Below are positions 46,382-57,249 of a stretch of DNA of 64,000 bases, piece by piece. Source of the stretch: Pseudopithomyces maydicus. Its lineage: Eukaryota; Ascomycota; Dothideomycetes; Pleosporales; Didymosphaeriaceae. A program made the position numbers and the translations under genes. Each line of letters begins with the position of its first letter. Position 1 is the stretch's first letter. The notes below the pieces were generated by a model. The model had not been told where the DNA came from and did not search any database. It saw only the letters and a program-made list of their open reading frames with translations. The stretch is from NCBI GenBank assembly GCA_026873275.1, contig JANTUC010000002.1, positions 2,852,001 to 2,916,000 of the forward strand, written 5' to 3'.

Positions 46382-49030
46382 CTACCACACCTCAAAATCC
46401 TCCCCCATCCCACCTTTCCCCCTCAGCCCCTCCGCAAACCTCTCATCCGCACACAGCAACTCCACCATCGGCTCCACGATCTCCTTATCCAGCCCCATCG
46501 TCTGCAACTTATTCACCATTCCCTCGACCCTGCCCGGCTTCTCGAATACGCTCTCCCAGACGGAGCGCTTCTTGAGCAGACTCATGTTGACCTGGTCTAG
46601 GAATTTCCAGATGCGCGGGAGCGGGTCGATGACGTCGAGTTGGGGACCGGCTGAGGAGGAGAAAGACGGGGGGAAGGGGGAGGAAGAAGAGGAGGTAGAG
46701 GGCGCGAGTTCGATGATGACGGCTTGGGATGTGGGGATGGGGGAGAGGTGCAGGAGTGTGCCGTTGGACTCGGTTGTCATCTTGTAGGGGATGGATTTCG
46801 CGCGCTTGCCGATGGTGGCGATGCAGCGGATACCGGAATCAGCAGCACCACTGTTGTTCGAGGTGGCTTGGGATTCAGACGCCGAGTGAGCGACGAGACG
46901 GATCTTCCACTCGCGGGATGCTGGGATGGATGGGTCATTAGCGGGATACGCGGGGCCGATTTTCAGCACGCCGGTGTCCTGCTTGTAGGTGATGGGTGTG
47001 TGGACGAAGCACACGGTTGTACTGGGCTTATCTGCATCGGTTCCGTCATCGGACGAAGCTGAGGATGAGGCAGAGGACACAAGTTGGAAGTCTCCGTCGT
47101 CCACGGTGGTGCCCTTGCCGTCGTCTTCGATGAGATCGAAGGACCCGTCTGCACCGACGACGAGAAGGATTTCGATGGCTTCGGGGTTGGGACTCCCCGA
47201 TTTGGGACGCCACGCGGCGTCGAGGGGGATGATAGCGCCCTCAGGCGCTAGCACTGGGATTTGTGCGAGAGACCGGTGGAGCGTGAGTGTGCGGTCGCCG
47301 GAGTAGACTAGGCCTGTGAAGACATCGGCGTAGCGCTTTGGAGGCAACCAGGCGTCTACTTTCCCAAGGTGGGTGTTTGTATTTCGTGGCTGGGTGATCG
47401 GTGCGACAAGCAGCTCGCTCCCGAAGCGGTACTGATTTAGGACAGAATACGCCTCGTCTGATTCGGGGTAGTCCCAGTACATTGGAGTGACGATGGGCTC
47501 GTCGTTGAGGGCGGAGCGTGCGTTCATGGTGTACAGATATGGGATCAGGCGGTGTCTAATGCGTAACGTTTCTTCCATTATCTTGCGGGATTCCTCGTCG
47601 AAGCGCCAGGGTTCGCGGGAGTTGAAGGGGTTCACATCGGAGTGGAGGCGAAGGATGGGCGAAAAGCAGCCGAGTTGGACCCATCTGGTAGTCAGCTCCG
47701 CGTCGTGGATACCAGCAGTGTGGCCGCCGATGTCGTGGCTCCACCATCCGTACCCGATATTGGATGCTGTGGCAGTGAACTCGGGCTGGAAGTCCAGACT
47801 GGCCCACTCAATATGCGTATCGCCTGAGAAGCCGACTTGGTATCGCTGAGCTCCAGGGCCACCGAAGCGTGAGAAGATTAGAGGACGAGAAGAACCGCGG
47901 CCGATGTCTAGGAAGTGAAAGTGGTTCAGTACCCAGAGTGGATCGACGCCAGGAATTTTGGAGCCCTCTCCCTGCTGCCAGTCAATCCACCAGAAATCAA
48001 TCCCCCTAGCCTCGTGCTCATGGTGCACGATATCAAAGTATGCATCCATAAACTTCTTATCTGTGCAGTCGAAGCGCACTGGCTCCTTCGACTTTGGATC
48101 AATGCCCATGAACTTTGCTACTTCCTCGTACTGGTCTTCCCAGTGACGAATCCCGTCCGCAGGGTGTACGTTCAGCGAGACTTTCATTCCCCGGTCATGC
48201 AATTTCTTGAGAAAGGCGTCGGGGTCGGGAAACAACTCTTTATTCCAGGTGTATCCTGTCCATCCATTTTCTCCTGCGGGGATCTCCCTTCCAGCTATGA
48301 CAAGATGCCAGTCCATGTCCACAACAGCAACGTTCATCGGGACGTCGTCCTTCTCGAAGTGGTCATGCAGTTCCAGGTATTCTTTCTCGTCATATCGATG
48401 GTATCTGCTCCACCAGTTGCCCATGGCAAATCTCGGCAGCAGCGGCTGACTCCCCGAGACCGCGAAGAAGGCCCTCATGGCATCGCGGTAGTCGTGCCCA
48501 TACATGAATAGGTACTCATCGCTCCGCTCCTTCTTCGTGCCTGACCTTCGCGGCGCAATCCACCCGTCGCTCTCAAACAACATGGTATGCGAGTCATCCA
48601 GCAAGGCCATGCCCTCTCTACTCAGCACACCTGGTCCCAGCTCTATCCTCCCGTTCGCCTGGTCCAGTGTCCGCGCAGTGCCACCCAGGTTGCTGACTTG
48701 CTGGCCATATTTCCACTTGCCGCTCATGCCGCCCTTCAGATGGACAACGAAACCCTCCGAGGAGAATGCTTTCTTGTTGTACACAACGTGGAGCCGCTTG
48801 GTCACAATCTCGAGCACATTACCGCGGTCCCAAACGTAGAAGTCGGGCACAGCAAGCTCTCGATTGATGGCAAAGGTCGAGGCTCGGTCCTCGAAGTGGC
48901 CATCATCCGCCCACTCGAAGCGCAGCAGGCCATCGGTAAGGACGGTGAAGCGGTACTTGTCGCCAGCGACGATAGCTGAGGGGTGCGCGACCGGACGCGT
49001 GTTAAATGTGTAGCGAGCAGGGCGCGACAT
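46382..49030 (-). CDS. Glycoside hydrolase family 31, intracellular alpha-glucosidase type
   Basis: 882 aa in one exon; the start is the first ATG, at 49030 (MSRPARYTFNTRPVA), with no signal peptide, so probably cytosolic. The N-terminal beta-sandwich has FTVLTDGLLRFEWADDG. The (beta/alpha)8 barrel includes MGNWWSRYHRYDEKEY, the nucleophile region GIDFWWIDWQQG (catalytic Asp350) and the acid/base region GFSGDTHIEWASL (Asp404). A later barrel strand carries GWWSHDIGGHTAG. The WWIDWQQG form is that of a GH31 subgroup distinct from secreted maltases. It should hydrolyse terminal alpha-linked glucose or a related sugar; linkage unknown. A Ser-rich insertion and a short helical tail close the protein. 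Long frames on the opposite strand are shadows. Confidence 0.93.
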   Translation of the reverse strand: MSRPARYTFNTRPVAHPSAIVAGDKYRFTVLTDGLLRFEWADDGHFEDRASTFAINRELAVPDFYVWDRGNVLEIVTKRLHVVYNKKAFSSEGFVVHLKGGMSGKWKYGQQVSNLGGTARTLDQANGRIELGPGVLSREGMALLDDSHTMLFESDGWIAPRRSGTKKERSDEYLFMYGHDYRDAMRAFFAVSGSQPLLPRFAMGNWWSRYHRYDEKEYLELHDHFEKDDVPMNVAVVDMDWHLVIAGREIPAGENGWTGYTWNKELFPDPDAFLKKLHDRGMKVSLNVHPADGIRHWEDQYEEVAKFMGIDPKSKEPVRFDCTDKKFMDAYFDIVHHEHEARGIDFWWIDWQQGEGSKIPGVDPLWVLNHFHFLDIGRGSSRPLIFSRFGGPGAQRYQVGFSGDTHIEWASLDFQPEFTATASNIGYGWWSHDIGGHTAGIHDAELTTRWVQLGCFSPILRLHSDVNPFNSREPWRFDEESRKIMEETLRIRHRLIPYLYTMNARSALNDEPIVTPMYWDYPESDEAYSVLNQYRFGSELLVAPITQPRNTNTHLGKVDAWLPPKRYADVFTGLVYSGDRTLTLHRSLAQIPVLAPEGAIIPLDAAWRPKSGSPNPEAIEILLVVGADGSFDLIEDDGKGTTVDDGDFQLVSSASSSASSDDGTDADKPSTTVCFVHTPITYKQDTGVLKIGPAYPANDPSIPASREWKIRLVAHSASESQATSNNSGAADSGIRCIATIGKRAKSIPYKMTTESNGTLLHLSPIPTSQAVIIELAPSTSSSSSPFPPSFSSSAGPQLDVIDPLPRIWKFLDQVNMSLLKKRSVWESVFEKPGRVEGMVNKLQTMGLDKEIVEPMVELLCADERFAEGLRGKGGMGEDFEVW

Positions 49031-49996
49031 TGTCACTGAGTGAACGGGTACTGATCGCGACTGCAGATCGTCGTCGGGGTGTCGTGGGAGTCGTCGCGCA
49101 CGGCGCGGTAGTCAAGGCGGGCAGTGTGGAGACGGTGGGCGTTTGTTATGAAGTATTATGGGGGGAACCATGTCCAAGCTCCAGAGGCCTCGGCCCGCAC
49201 CCATCGAGTCACCCGACGCCCTTGAGGAGGCGCATTGTGGCAGGAATGCCGGGAGAAAACCAGCGTGAGCGATTTGGAGAGGGAAGGTGAGCAGAGAATG
49301 TTTTGGAACCGAGGCACGCGCCCTGCGTCATCCGCCTGCGTCTTGCGGAAAGTTTATCGTTATCGTTCAGGTACCGGGATGGGAGTGCGGGGGCCCCGCC
49401 TATCGCCTATTTGCACAACCACATACATATAGACCTTCGCCATGTTGTAGAAAACAGTCGGATGACTTTAGAGCATAAATAGTTGTACAAAAATAACACG
49501 GGGGGCTTTTGTTCTTCTGCTTTGGAATCGACCTTCCTCTTTTGCGGATTCAAGATGGCACCAATTCAGCACCAGGCATTGCATTGTACCACGCGTAGCC
49601 CTCACTCCCCACCATTCCAGTGTACAGGCACACAAGCAACTTACCACGCGGCCCTTTTCTTTTTACAAGCGTGGCAGTCAGAGGACTATGCATTCACGTA
49701 TTGCATAAATTTTTGCCAAAGGTTCATTTCACTCCACTCATCTCAATCACACTACCATCATTTATCAGAAGTTCGTCTTGAGGAGGCGCTTGTTGTCTGC
49801 TAACGCTTGAATCGATTGTTTCATGCCCTCGGGGTCATTACAAGAGTAAAAAAAGGCATCAACTATGGTACCGAGCAGCGTGCGACCCAGCACTTGGAAA
49901 CGACAGATCCAGCACCGAAAACTACAGTCCTAACGGACAGAACCCCAACACCAAAATGAAAATCGCTAAAGAATCATTCACCCCATCATTCAAATC
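49031..49996. other. Intergenic region
   Basis: Just under 1 kb between two minus-strand genes: promoter of the GH31 gene and 3' region of the SGNH gene. Small open frames are not coding-like. Confidence 0.4.
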
Positions 49997-51214
49997 TCAC
50001 AGCTCCATATTATCATCCTCCCCCATCTCTTCTTCCCCCTTCCCCATCCCATTCCTCTCCAGATCCTCCACCACCAACCTCGCCACCACCTCTTGCCCTC
50101 CAGGCCTCAAATGAAACACCCTCTTCCAACTATCCGGCAACAACCAATGAATCGTATCCCCCACTTGTCCCTCCCCGTCAACCTCCCCTGCCTTCGTCCT
50201 ATTCACAAACCCCTTCTCCGGATCCCACTCCCACTCAGGATGCTCCCTCAGCGTCTTCTCAATCCTCCTCGCTATATCCCCCTCAAACGACCCCCTCGGC
50301 ACATCCTCCCCAGTCCGATTGCGCAACTTATCCGCGTCCTCCCCGCCATCCACCGTGTCCCACTCGTAGAACAGCAGCCCGGGCTGATTCGGCGCCGGCT
50401 CCGCCACGCCCGCCTCGCAGTAGCGGCCTCGCAGCGCGGTGATATACGAGTCGTAGTCTACGAAGCGGACGCGGGGCCCTGCGTCGGCGACGGCGAGCGC
50501 GAGGACGCCGTTGACGGCGCGTACCATTGCGTTGAGGAGGTGGCGGAGCTCTAGCTTGAGGTATTGCTTCGAGGACTCGAGGGAGGACCATACGGCCCAG
50601 GTGACGTTGTCGCAGGCGGTGTCTGCGACGCCGAAGAAGGCGGCGTATCCGGTTACGTATATGATGCCGTGGGCGGGGTTCATTTTGGGCAGCGCGGCGG
50701 CGATCAGCTTTGTGATGTTTGTGTGGAGTTCGCCGGTTGCGATGCGCGTGGCGGCCTCGTGGATGCTCTTTCTGCAGTCTTCTTCGGACGCCATGTAGAA
50801 CTGGTAGACGCAGTTGCTGAGGATGGGGGAGAGGCCGATGTCGTTTCCGCCCGCTGAGATGGTGAGGAGGTCCAGGTCTGGGGCCAGGGCTGGGATCTGG
50901 GACTCTAGGATTTCGGTGGAGGTTTGGCCGGAGCAGGAGAGGAACTGGTGGGTGCGGAGTTTGTTAGAGCCGAGGAGGGAGGTGTGGAGGATGTTGGGGT
51001 GGGATTTGGCGTAGCGGGAGCAGTAGAAGTCGAGGCGGTCGCCTGCGCCCAGGCCGGCGGAGTACGAGTCCCCTATCGAGGCGAATTTCTGGACCCATGG
51101 GAACTTGGTGGGGGATTCTGTTCCCAGTGGGAATTGGTCTGGAGGGTTGGTTGTACTGGAAGTGGCTAGTGCATGTGTAGCCGTAAGTAGAAGGAGAAGA
51201 CTACGAGGTAGCAT
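49997..51214 (-). CDS. Secreted SGNH/GDSL esterase
   Basis: 405 aa, single exon. A signal peptide lies at residues 1 to about 18 (LPRSLLLLLTATHALA). SGNH blocks: block I FASIGDSYSAG (nucleophile Ser50), the Gly position in LSCSGQTSTEIL, block III TISAGGNDIG (Asn oxyanion), and a C-terminal WKRVFHLRPGGQEVV. In that block the order His-Leu-Arg-Pro replaces the usual HP..xGH, so the exact catalytic His should be checked; His in VFH is the likely one. Several Asn glycosylation sites (NITK, NVTW, NRTG, NRTK) fit secretion. It probably cleaves carbohydrate or lipid esters; substrate unknown. An acidic tail ends the protein. Confidence 0.88.
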   Translation of the reverse strand: MLPRSLLLLLTATHALATSSTTNPPDQFPLGTESPTKFPWVQKFASIGDSYSAGLGAGDRLDFYCSRYAKSHPNILHTSLLGSNKLRTHQFLSCSGQTSTEILESQIPALAPDLDLLTISAGGNDIGLSPILSNCVYQFYMASEEDCRKSIHEAATRIATGELHTNITKLIAAALPKMNPAHGIIYVTGYAAFFGVADTACDNVTWAVWSSLESSKQYLKLELRHLLNAMVRAVNGVLALAVADAGPRVRFVDYDSYITALRGRYCEAGVAEPAPNQPGLLFYEWDTVDGGEDADKLRNRTGEDVPRGSFEGDIARRIEKTLREHPEWEWDPEKGFVNRTKAGEVDGEGQVGDTIHWLLPDSWKRVFHLRPGGQEVVARLVVEDLERNGMGKGEEEMGEDDNMEL

Positions 51215-51621
51215 GATTAATGAGACTATTAAGAAAACGCAACCCCAGGTCGGTTAGACAGTTTATAATTAAGGCAACATGAGAAGTTAAAAAACAAAAG
51301 CAAAGAGACGGTAATATGCTGAACGAGCGGGGACTTGTTATCTTTGTTGCCTGCGCCTGGCGGAAGCTTGGCGGTGCGGTGGTCACCTGTTCGGAGCACG
51401 TTCGACGCTGGCGCAAAGTGAGTGGTTCATTCAACTCGCAGCACTTCGGACCACTAGAACAACAGCTCAAAGACTAAACATAGTTCTCCAAATGATACCG
51501 ACGCTCTAGAGACGTATACAAGCTAGATATACATATCAGTTCTAATCAACAACTCACTAATACACCACACCTAGGCATCCACCAGAAAGTGCGATCTTTG
51601 CAGTAGGTAGCCGCAATAACC
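51215..51621. other. Intergenic region
   Basis: 407 bp between the SGNH start and the UreF stop; no gene recognised. Confidence 0.4.
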
Positions 51622-52569
51622 TCATGAATTAAAGATCCGACTATACAACTTCTCGTGCCTCCCTACCCAAAGATCCATGACTGGCACACTCTGTCCCGCA
51701 TCCTCCACCCAAGTCTCCCACCCCTCCTCCACCAGCCCACGAATCCTCCCCTGCAACTCCCCGCTCGCCAGCACCGCCTGCGCCTGATACGGCCCCATAA
51801 CGCTCGCCCTCACCGCAGCACTAACCACCGTCCGCGCATGCGAAAACAGAAACAAGTACGCCGATTCCCTGAGCGGGACGTCTAGCACGCGGGTGACGAG
51901 TCCCCAGAGCGGCGCTAGGTGCGCGTTGATGAGATCAGATTTGCGGAGCGCGGTGGAGAATGAAGAGAGCGCTTCAGCTGCGATGCTGTCACTGGCTAAT
52001 GTGCCATCCTGCACCGCGTTGGGAGCAGCCTTGCTGTACTCCGCCTTGTAGCTGCGCTCCCACACGGCGAGTAGGGCCCTCCCCTGCGCTATGCTCGCCC
52101 GCCGCGCGACCGTACACGGCGTGCTGGCGTCGAAGTCATTGTCTAGCGTCTCGATACTACTGGGATCGCGATACCCCGCGAGGACATAAGGTAGTGCTGT
52201 GCTGGCGAGCGTAGACAGCGACAAGCGGAGGAATACGTGGAACGAGGGGAGCTGCGATGCGGACGGCGGGCTGGGCCTGTGGTGCGCAAGGTAGGATTCC
52301 AGACCGCTGCTGAAGGCGAAGGATCCTAGTGGGAGTGCGGAATCGGCCAGGAGGAGCAGGGCGTGGAGCGCTGGGTGAAGGTCAGCGGCGGGTGGGATGG
52401 TTGGCGGGGGAGGATAGGGCGTACCCGCATTGGCATCGCTGGTGGACGCGACAGGAGGTTCAGATACACCTGTCGAGCTGGTGTTCAGTCGGGATTTGGC
52501 ATCCCGGAGACGCTGCTCGAGATCAGCAATCTCATCTTTGAGAGATTGCTGGTCGCTGGGAATAAGCAT
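51622..52569 (-). CDS. ureF: Urease accessory protein UreF
   Basis: 315 aa, single exon, ATG at 52569. A short coiled coil (IADLEQRLRDAKSRLN) and a Pro-rich linker precede the UreF core. The core has LHALLLLADSALPLGSFAFS followed by SGLESYLAH, a hallmark of the family, then helical repeats with ARRASIAQGRALLAVWERSY, LINAHLAPLWGLVTRVL and ARTVVSAAVRASVMGPYQAQ. It works in the cytosol with UreD and UreG to deliver nickel and activate urease. No other urease gene is in this window, as is usual in fungi where they are unlinked. Confidence 0.95.
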   Translation of the reverse strand: MLIPSDQQSLKDEIADLEQRLRDAKSRLNTSSTGVSEPPVASTSDANAGTPYPPPPTIPPAADLHPALHALLLLADSALPLGSFAFSSGLESYLAHHRPSPPSASQLPSFHVFLRLSLSTLASTALPYVLAGYRDPSSIETLDNDFDASTPCTVARRASIAQGRALLAVWERSYKAEYSKAAPNAVQDGTLASDSIAAEALSSFSTALRKSDLINAHLAPLWGLVTRVLDVPLRESAYLFLFSHARTVVSAAVRASVMGPYQAQAVLASGELQGRIRGLVEEGWETWVEDAGQSVPVMDLWVGRHEKLYSRIFNS

Positions 52570-53206
52570 GGGAGCGACGGTGAGGAAGTGCGGGCATGCA
52601 TCGGCGGGGAGGCGGCCTTGGCGACGTCCTCGCTACGTACCGCATATGCAAGTCATTCTTCATAGTCTATCAAGGCTGACCTCTGTATCACCTACGCACA
52701 ACGTCGCACTGGTCCGATCAGAAGAAGAAATCGTATTCTATACTACAGATGGGCATCAAGGTCGTAAAATATGCCTACCGGAACGCCAACAAGTAGACCC
52801 ACCCAAACCCAGGGTATTATTCCACATAAGCAGGCCCATGAACGCAAGCCATGTAGATGTGCCGTACGCAGTCCGCGATCTGAGTGCAGGTGACGCATGC
52901 GCACCGGCCGATCCCAAGGATGGAGGTAGATATGCACCGACCAAGCATCAAAGTTTCGCAGAAAAACAACAACACGCAATCGAACTAAGACCACGCACAA
53001 TGAGGAATGGCCCGGAAACAGTCCCCTAAGAGCAACCCAGCTCCTCGTAAACATCTCCACGAACTCGCAAACTTCCTCGTGAAAAACTTGGAGACGGCAC
53101 CCACGCTCGACTTGATGCCTTTCGCCATGCCAGCGCAGCAAGACTCATCGCGATTCTTGGCTCGCGGACAGCACGGGCAACATAAGCAGCGCCAAAAGTT
53201 CGTACA
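52570..53206. other. Intergenic region
   Basis: 637 bp between UreF and the Spo12-like gene; small open frames on both strands overlap each other and none is supported. Confidence 0.4.
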
Positions 53207-53873
53207 CTAGGCGTCCTCCATCTCGTCGTCCTCGCGAGCGCCCCTCTCGGGATCGGTGGGGTCCTCTGGGCTCCGCGCCGCCTGCTGTTGCTGAGCCTCT
53301 TGGACAGTTGGAGTGCTTGCAAAAACGGGCGACGTGTTGAGGTCACGTGCGAAAACGGGATCTTGCTCTTGGGCTGGCTCAGCAGTTGAGGCCATTTGCT
53401 TCATGGGGATGTTCTCGGGCTTCTGCTTGGGGATGTCGGCAAATGAGAGTGTGCCTTTGGCGGATGCGATCTTCTTGGAGCTGGCGGTTTCGAAGAGCGT
53501 CTTGGGCTTGCCCCTGCGCGCATTAGCATATGTTGTGTCGCTTCTTCCTGCACGAATCTTACTTCTTAAGGGCATGCTTGGTGCGCATTGCGGCGAGCTT
53601 CTGGCTAGCTGGGGACTGGATCGAGTCGCTTGGGGAAACGTATTGTTGCGTCCTGTCACCCAGGGTTAGTATCGATAATTGTTGAAAATATACCACGCTC
53701 CGAAATACACAGAGACGTGTGTTCTGAAATATCGCGACTTACGTATCCTCGCTCTGGAGCTTGTTCCTAAGCTCTTCGCGGTGGGCCTCGAGGCTCTTGA
53801 TGCCCTTCTTCTGAGGCGAGGCCGATTTCATTGGCGCGTTGCTATCGCGCGGAGCGAGCACGTTGGACGACAT
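53207..53873 (-). CDS. Spo12-family cell-cycle protein
   Basis: Exons 53873-53743, 53652-53563 and 53513-53207 give 175 aa. MSSNVLAPRDSNAP leads into LEAHREELRNKLQ, then the family core QQYVSPSDSIQSPASQKLAA, a block of Ser/Thr-Pro phosphosites, followed by KGKPKTLFETASSKKI. The remainder is acidic and disordered. Spo12 proteins act in the nucleus in the mitotic exit (FEAR) network and are CDK substrates; function here is inferred from the core motif. Both introns are short with GTAAGN donors. Confidence 0.8.
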
Positions 53874-55093
53874 TGCTGCAAGCGAAAGAAGTTGGAATTC
53901 GAAGTGCGCAAGGTAGTGATATCGAGCGACAGGTTGGTAGCAATTGTTGTGGAGCGATTTGATGTGCGAGTGTGGTGGTGGCAAGGCGTCTGAAAAATAT
54001 GTAAAGGGTTTGTTTACATGCTCGGTGTTGCGGGGCAACAACGGCTAAACGTCATTTCCTGGATGCATGCGTCTTCCCTGCCCCAACGTCAACCTTGTAA
54101 TAGTGAGCGAGTCATTTTTGGTTGCCTAAATAAGCAGGTTAACGGTTCCTGTTTTCAAGTTGGAAACATGGTTTATGCCTGTAGGCGAAGGATTGATTAG
54201 ATGCAAATAGTGCGACGCGACAAGACGGAGTATTCTCAATGCCAAGTTCCAAGAAACCTTAGAATTTCTGCGAGAAGTAATGAATTGTAGCAGAAAAAAC
54301 TAATCCGTCTGTTAAAAATTGCTACATGTTCTTCATCACTACGTGAAAAGCTCATAAACAGCCATCAGTGAATGGGAGCAAGGCTAGGTATTCTTATGTG
54401 TTGCCTATTGCTCTGAAACACCTTTATCTGATTGCGTCGGATGTGATGTTATTCAAACGATCTGATTTTACCCTTATGATGATAGTTCATAGACTGGATA
54501 AGAATGAAGCTAGGCACCCTGAGAAGAGGTCAGGGCACTTCTCAATCAAAGCAATGTGTGTTGCGATTCTTTAGCATTTTTTTCATTGTCGTCAAGAATC
54601 AAGATACATAGTAGCAGCAGTAAACATATAATAAAATGTGGTTGACCAGTGTCCCATAGGAACCGAAACATACTGATCAGATGTACACATGCACCATTAC
54701 TCTAGATCGCATGATTCTTAAACAGACATTCCATATATCTTTGCAACATCGGAGAGAATGCTCACTACATTGGTTTTCCGCAAACCCCTCCACCTTTTCG
54801 GTCACTGCATGACGGTGTACTTCGCTATCGTTTGAACAGCGCACAGACCCGCATGGAAAGGGCAGTTGCGATTCACTTCCACTTGACTTTGACTGTCAAC
54901 GCGTTTGCAATTGCAAATCTCTCCAACCCAGAAACGTTTCGAATGATCCTGCTCTCTCACGTTTGCCAGCCTCCAAACGCAAGAACTAGCACTCATACTC
55001 TTCAACCTCATTAGCATTTGCAGCACTTGAATCTAGCACCCTTCCAGAGATCGCCCCAAACCAATTTCTCAGATCACTATCGCTCCAAACACA
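53874..55093. promoter_or_regulatory. Divergent intergenic region
   Basis: 1.2 kb between the Spo12-like gene and the next plus-strand gene. No additional gene; AT-rich centre (54240-54700). Confidence 0.4.
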
Positions 55094-55612
55094 ATGGCTG
55101 TAGCAAGCGAACCATCCGACGTAATGAACATCGATACACCAGACGAACTCTACTTCCCCGACCCAGCCGCCCTCGCCGCTCACCTCGACGCCGGATCACG
55201 GATAACAACCCAGATCGTCCTTTCCGTCGGTACACACTGCAAGACTTCCGATATGAACAATTTGACGGCCCGGCAATACATACCCGCCATGGAGAACGAG
55301 ATGACTGCCTGGGGTGACGCCCTCGTCCGCATCTCCAAGTTGCCGAGCTTCAACGTCCGCACCGTCACTTTCGATATCTGTCCTGGCCTCGATTGTGGCT
55401 TCGCGGCTGCAGCTTTCTATCGGCTGTTGACTCGCGCGTCTACCGCTGTCTGGCGGGCGGATGGTCGTAAGAGCTGGAAGGAGTCGAACTGTGTTTTTGT
55501 GGTCAAGAGGTGGACTAATTGGACGCCGGATGCTGCGGAGAAACTGGCTAACTTTGTCGTTGGGGTCAAGTTCGCTGCGGTCGACACGATACCGGGAGAA
55601 TATGGATTCTGA
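55094..55612 (+). CDS. Hypothetical protein, 172 aa
   Basis: Single exon, ATG in ACAATGGC context. The short N-terminus has VMNIDTPDELYFPDP, then a compact mixed domain: ITTQIVLSVGTHCKTSDMNN, MTAWGDALVRISKLPSFNVR, FDICPGLDCGFAAAAFYRLL, NCVFVVKRWTNWTPDAAEKL. No signal peptide or membrane helix. Family not recognised. Coding support comes from sustained codon-like composition and the plausible start only. Confidence 0.55.
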   Translation: MAVASEPSDVMNIDTPDELYFPDPAALAAHLDAGSRITTQIVLSVGTHCKTSDMNNLTARQYIPAMENEMTAWGDALVRISKLPSFNVRTVTFDICPGLDCGFAAAAFYRLLTRASTAVWRADGRKSWKESNCVFVVKRWTNWTPDAAEKLANFVVGVKFAAVDTIPGEYGF

Positions 55613-56298
55613 TGAGTGTGAAAATCGATGTCGTTTTTGGGGTTGTCAGCGCCTCTACATGGAGTTGGAGGAGTCAGGCTGTACTCTTAGGATGACTGGA
55701 GTCAATTTTCGAGCACGAGAAGTCTTGCATGACGCGTCTTCTCTTGGAAACCCATGACAAGGCTGGCTAGTCATCGCCTCTTCTAGTTACAGGTGTACGA
55801 CACATTGATTTCACCACAAATGGTCAAAGGAAATAGCTAATGCTACATTTAAGCATGGAGTTCTGAACGTGATAGGTGCTGCAGAGCTGAGACAAGCGAG
55901 TGGTGGAATTGGGTTCATCTTACTAGGGTGTTTCATGTAGCAGCACAGCAATCACGTGCATGAGTAGGGACCTCGGGACCACCCCATTCCAGTGTCATGA
56001 CCCATTATGTGGTGGCTGACGTTCTAATCCTACCCTTTGACTAATAAGTATCAACAGTCTCTCTGTGACCACTCTCTGAGAATTATGACTAACATATCCT
56101 ATATGATTCTTTTTCGGTATAAAATTCTACGTGTGCATTTGACTCAGTGTGGATATAAAATGGGAGGTCAAGCCGCAGTAGTTCTTCTATACCACAAATA
56201 CACAGTATTTCTCACCATTCTTCTCATTCAAATTCTTTCCCAGACGCTTTGAAGTTTCACATTCACATCATTCTTTCAGAACACACACTCAACGTAGT
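55613..56298. promoter_or_regulatory. Intergenic region with TATA boxes
   Basis: Two TATA-like elements precede the next gene, GTATAAAATT at about 56118 and TATAAAAT at 56154-56161; the second lies about 145 bp before the ATG at 56299. Confidence 0.5.
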
Positions 56299-56988
56299 AT
56301 GAGTGACGAGGTAGACCCCGATCTACAATCCCACGACGGAACCCAAGCGGATTTGAGCGACGAAGAGGATTTCACGTTGATAAGCAGTCCAGAGTATCTC
56401 GCCCAACTAGCCACCATCGACGTGGGGTTAAATCCTCTGGTGTTCATCAAAGGCACCACGAAGCTGCTCTTGCGCGCTATCCCCGAGGTCCAAACAATTT
56501 TCCCGGGTCCGCCAGAGGCTAAACTTAAACCTCTGTACGAAAGCGCCCTACGAGCCCTATCAGGGATAGAAGGCCACCTTTACAGGGTTCTTGTTATCAA
56601 CGAAAAGGATAGCGAGGGCCACTATAAACCCAGCGAACATCTCAAAGGCGAAATCGAGAGCTTGAAAAAGAAGTATTCGTTCCCATGGTTAAACGCCATT
56701 GATACGAAAGGAGGAAAGGCGTGGATGACGATGCTCTGTCGGATTGCATTGTTTGTACGGGCAGACGCAGGTACTGAGGGGGAGCCTGATTACGATTTCA
56801 TGGTACGTTGGGAAGTGCCTGGCGAGGCTAAGGAAGGACTGGAAGCCTATCTTAGGATGTGCGTGTTCGATCTTTCGGGCCACCGCGATCTGGAGGGTAT
56901 TATCGAGAAAGCTGATAAGCTGAATGCTGGAATGCGAGCAGAATTCGATGATCTTAACAAGGCTCTACCTGCTCGATTCACCGAATAG
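56299..56988 (+). CDS. Hypothetical soluble protein, 229 aa
   Basis: Single exon. The acidic N-terminus (DLSDEEDFTLISSPEYL) is followed by a mostly helical domain: LVFIKGTTKLLLRAIPEV, LYESALRALSGIEGHLYRVL, EIESLKKKYSFPWLNAI, AWMTMLCRIALFVRADAG, EGLEAYLRMCVFDLSGHRDL. No signal peptide or membrane helix; family not recognised. A TATA box upstream supports a real transcript. The STAND-like gene at 26.4 kb also has a TATA box and an acidic N-terminus, but I see no clear homology. Confidence 0.6.
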   Translation: MSDEVDPDLQSHDGTQADLSDEEDFTLISSPEYLAQLATIDVGLNPLVFIKGTTKLLLRAIPEVQTIFPGPPEAKLKPLYESALRALSGIEGHLYRVLVINEKDSEGHYKPSEHLKGEIESLKKKYSFPWLNAIDTKGGKAWMTMLCRIALFVRADAGTEGEPDYDFMVRWEVPGEAKEGLEAYLRMCVFDLSGHRDLEGIIEKADKLNAGMRAEFDDLNKALPARFTE

Positions 56989-57249
56989 TGTTCTGAGAGC
57001 AAGATTTCGGTAGATGTGGATGGATAGTCTTCTCAGTGTAACTTGTATAAGCTATACAATCTTTAACACAAGGATTACGGGTATCATGATTTCTCGTGCG
57101 TCATAGGGTATTCATTCGTTCTTACTTTCCTGTGGTGCTGTAAGAGATGGCCCGAAAGTTTGATATGGCTAAATAAGGTGGGAAGATAAATAATCATTGT
57201 GAAAACCTATGAACAGTCGATGGCATTCGTATCATCCTACCAGTATTAT

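Noticed and set aside
46099..46575. 158-codon plus-strand open frame
   Set aside because: Its second half is the Pro-rich antisense of the GH31 C-terminus; the first half has no coding features.
47915..48511. 198-codon plus-strand open frame
   Set aside because: Antisense to the GH31 catalytic barrel.
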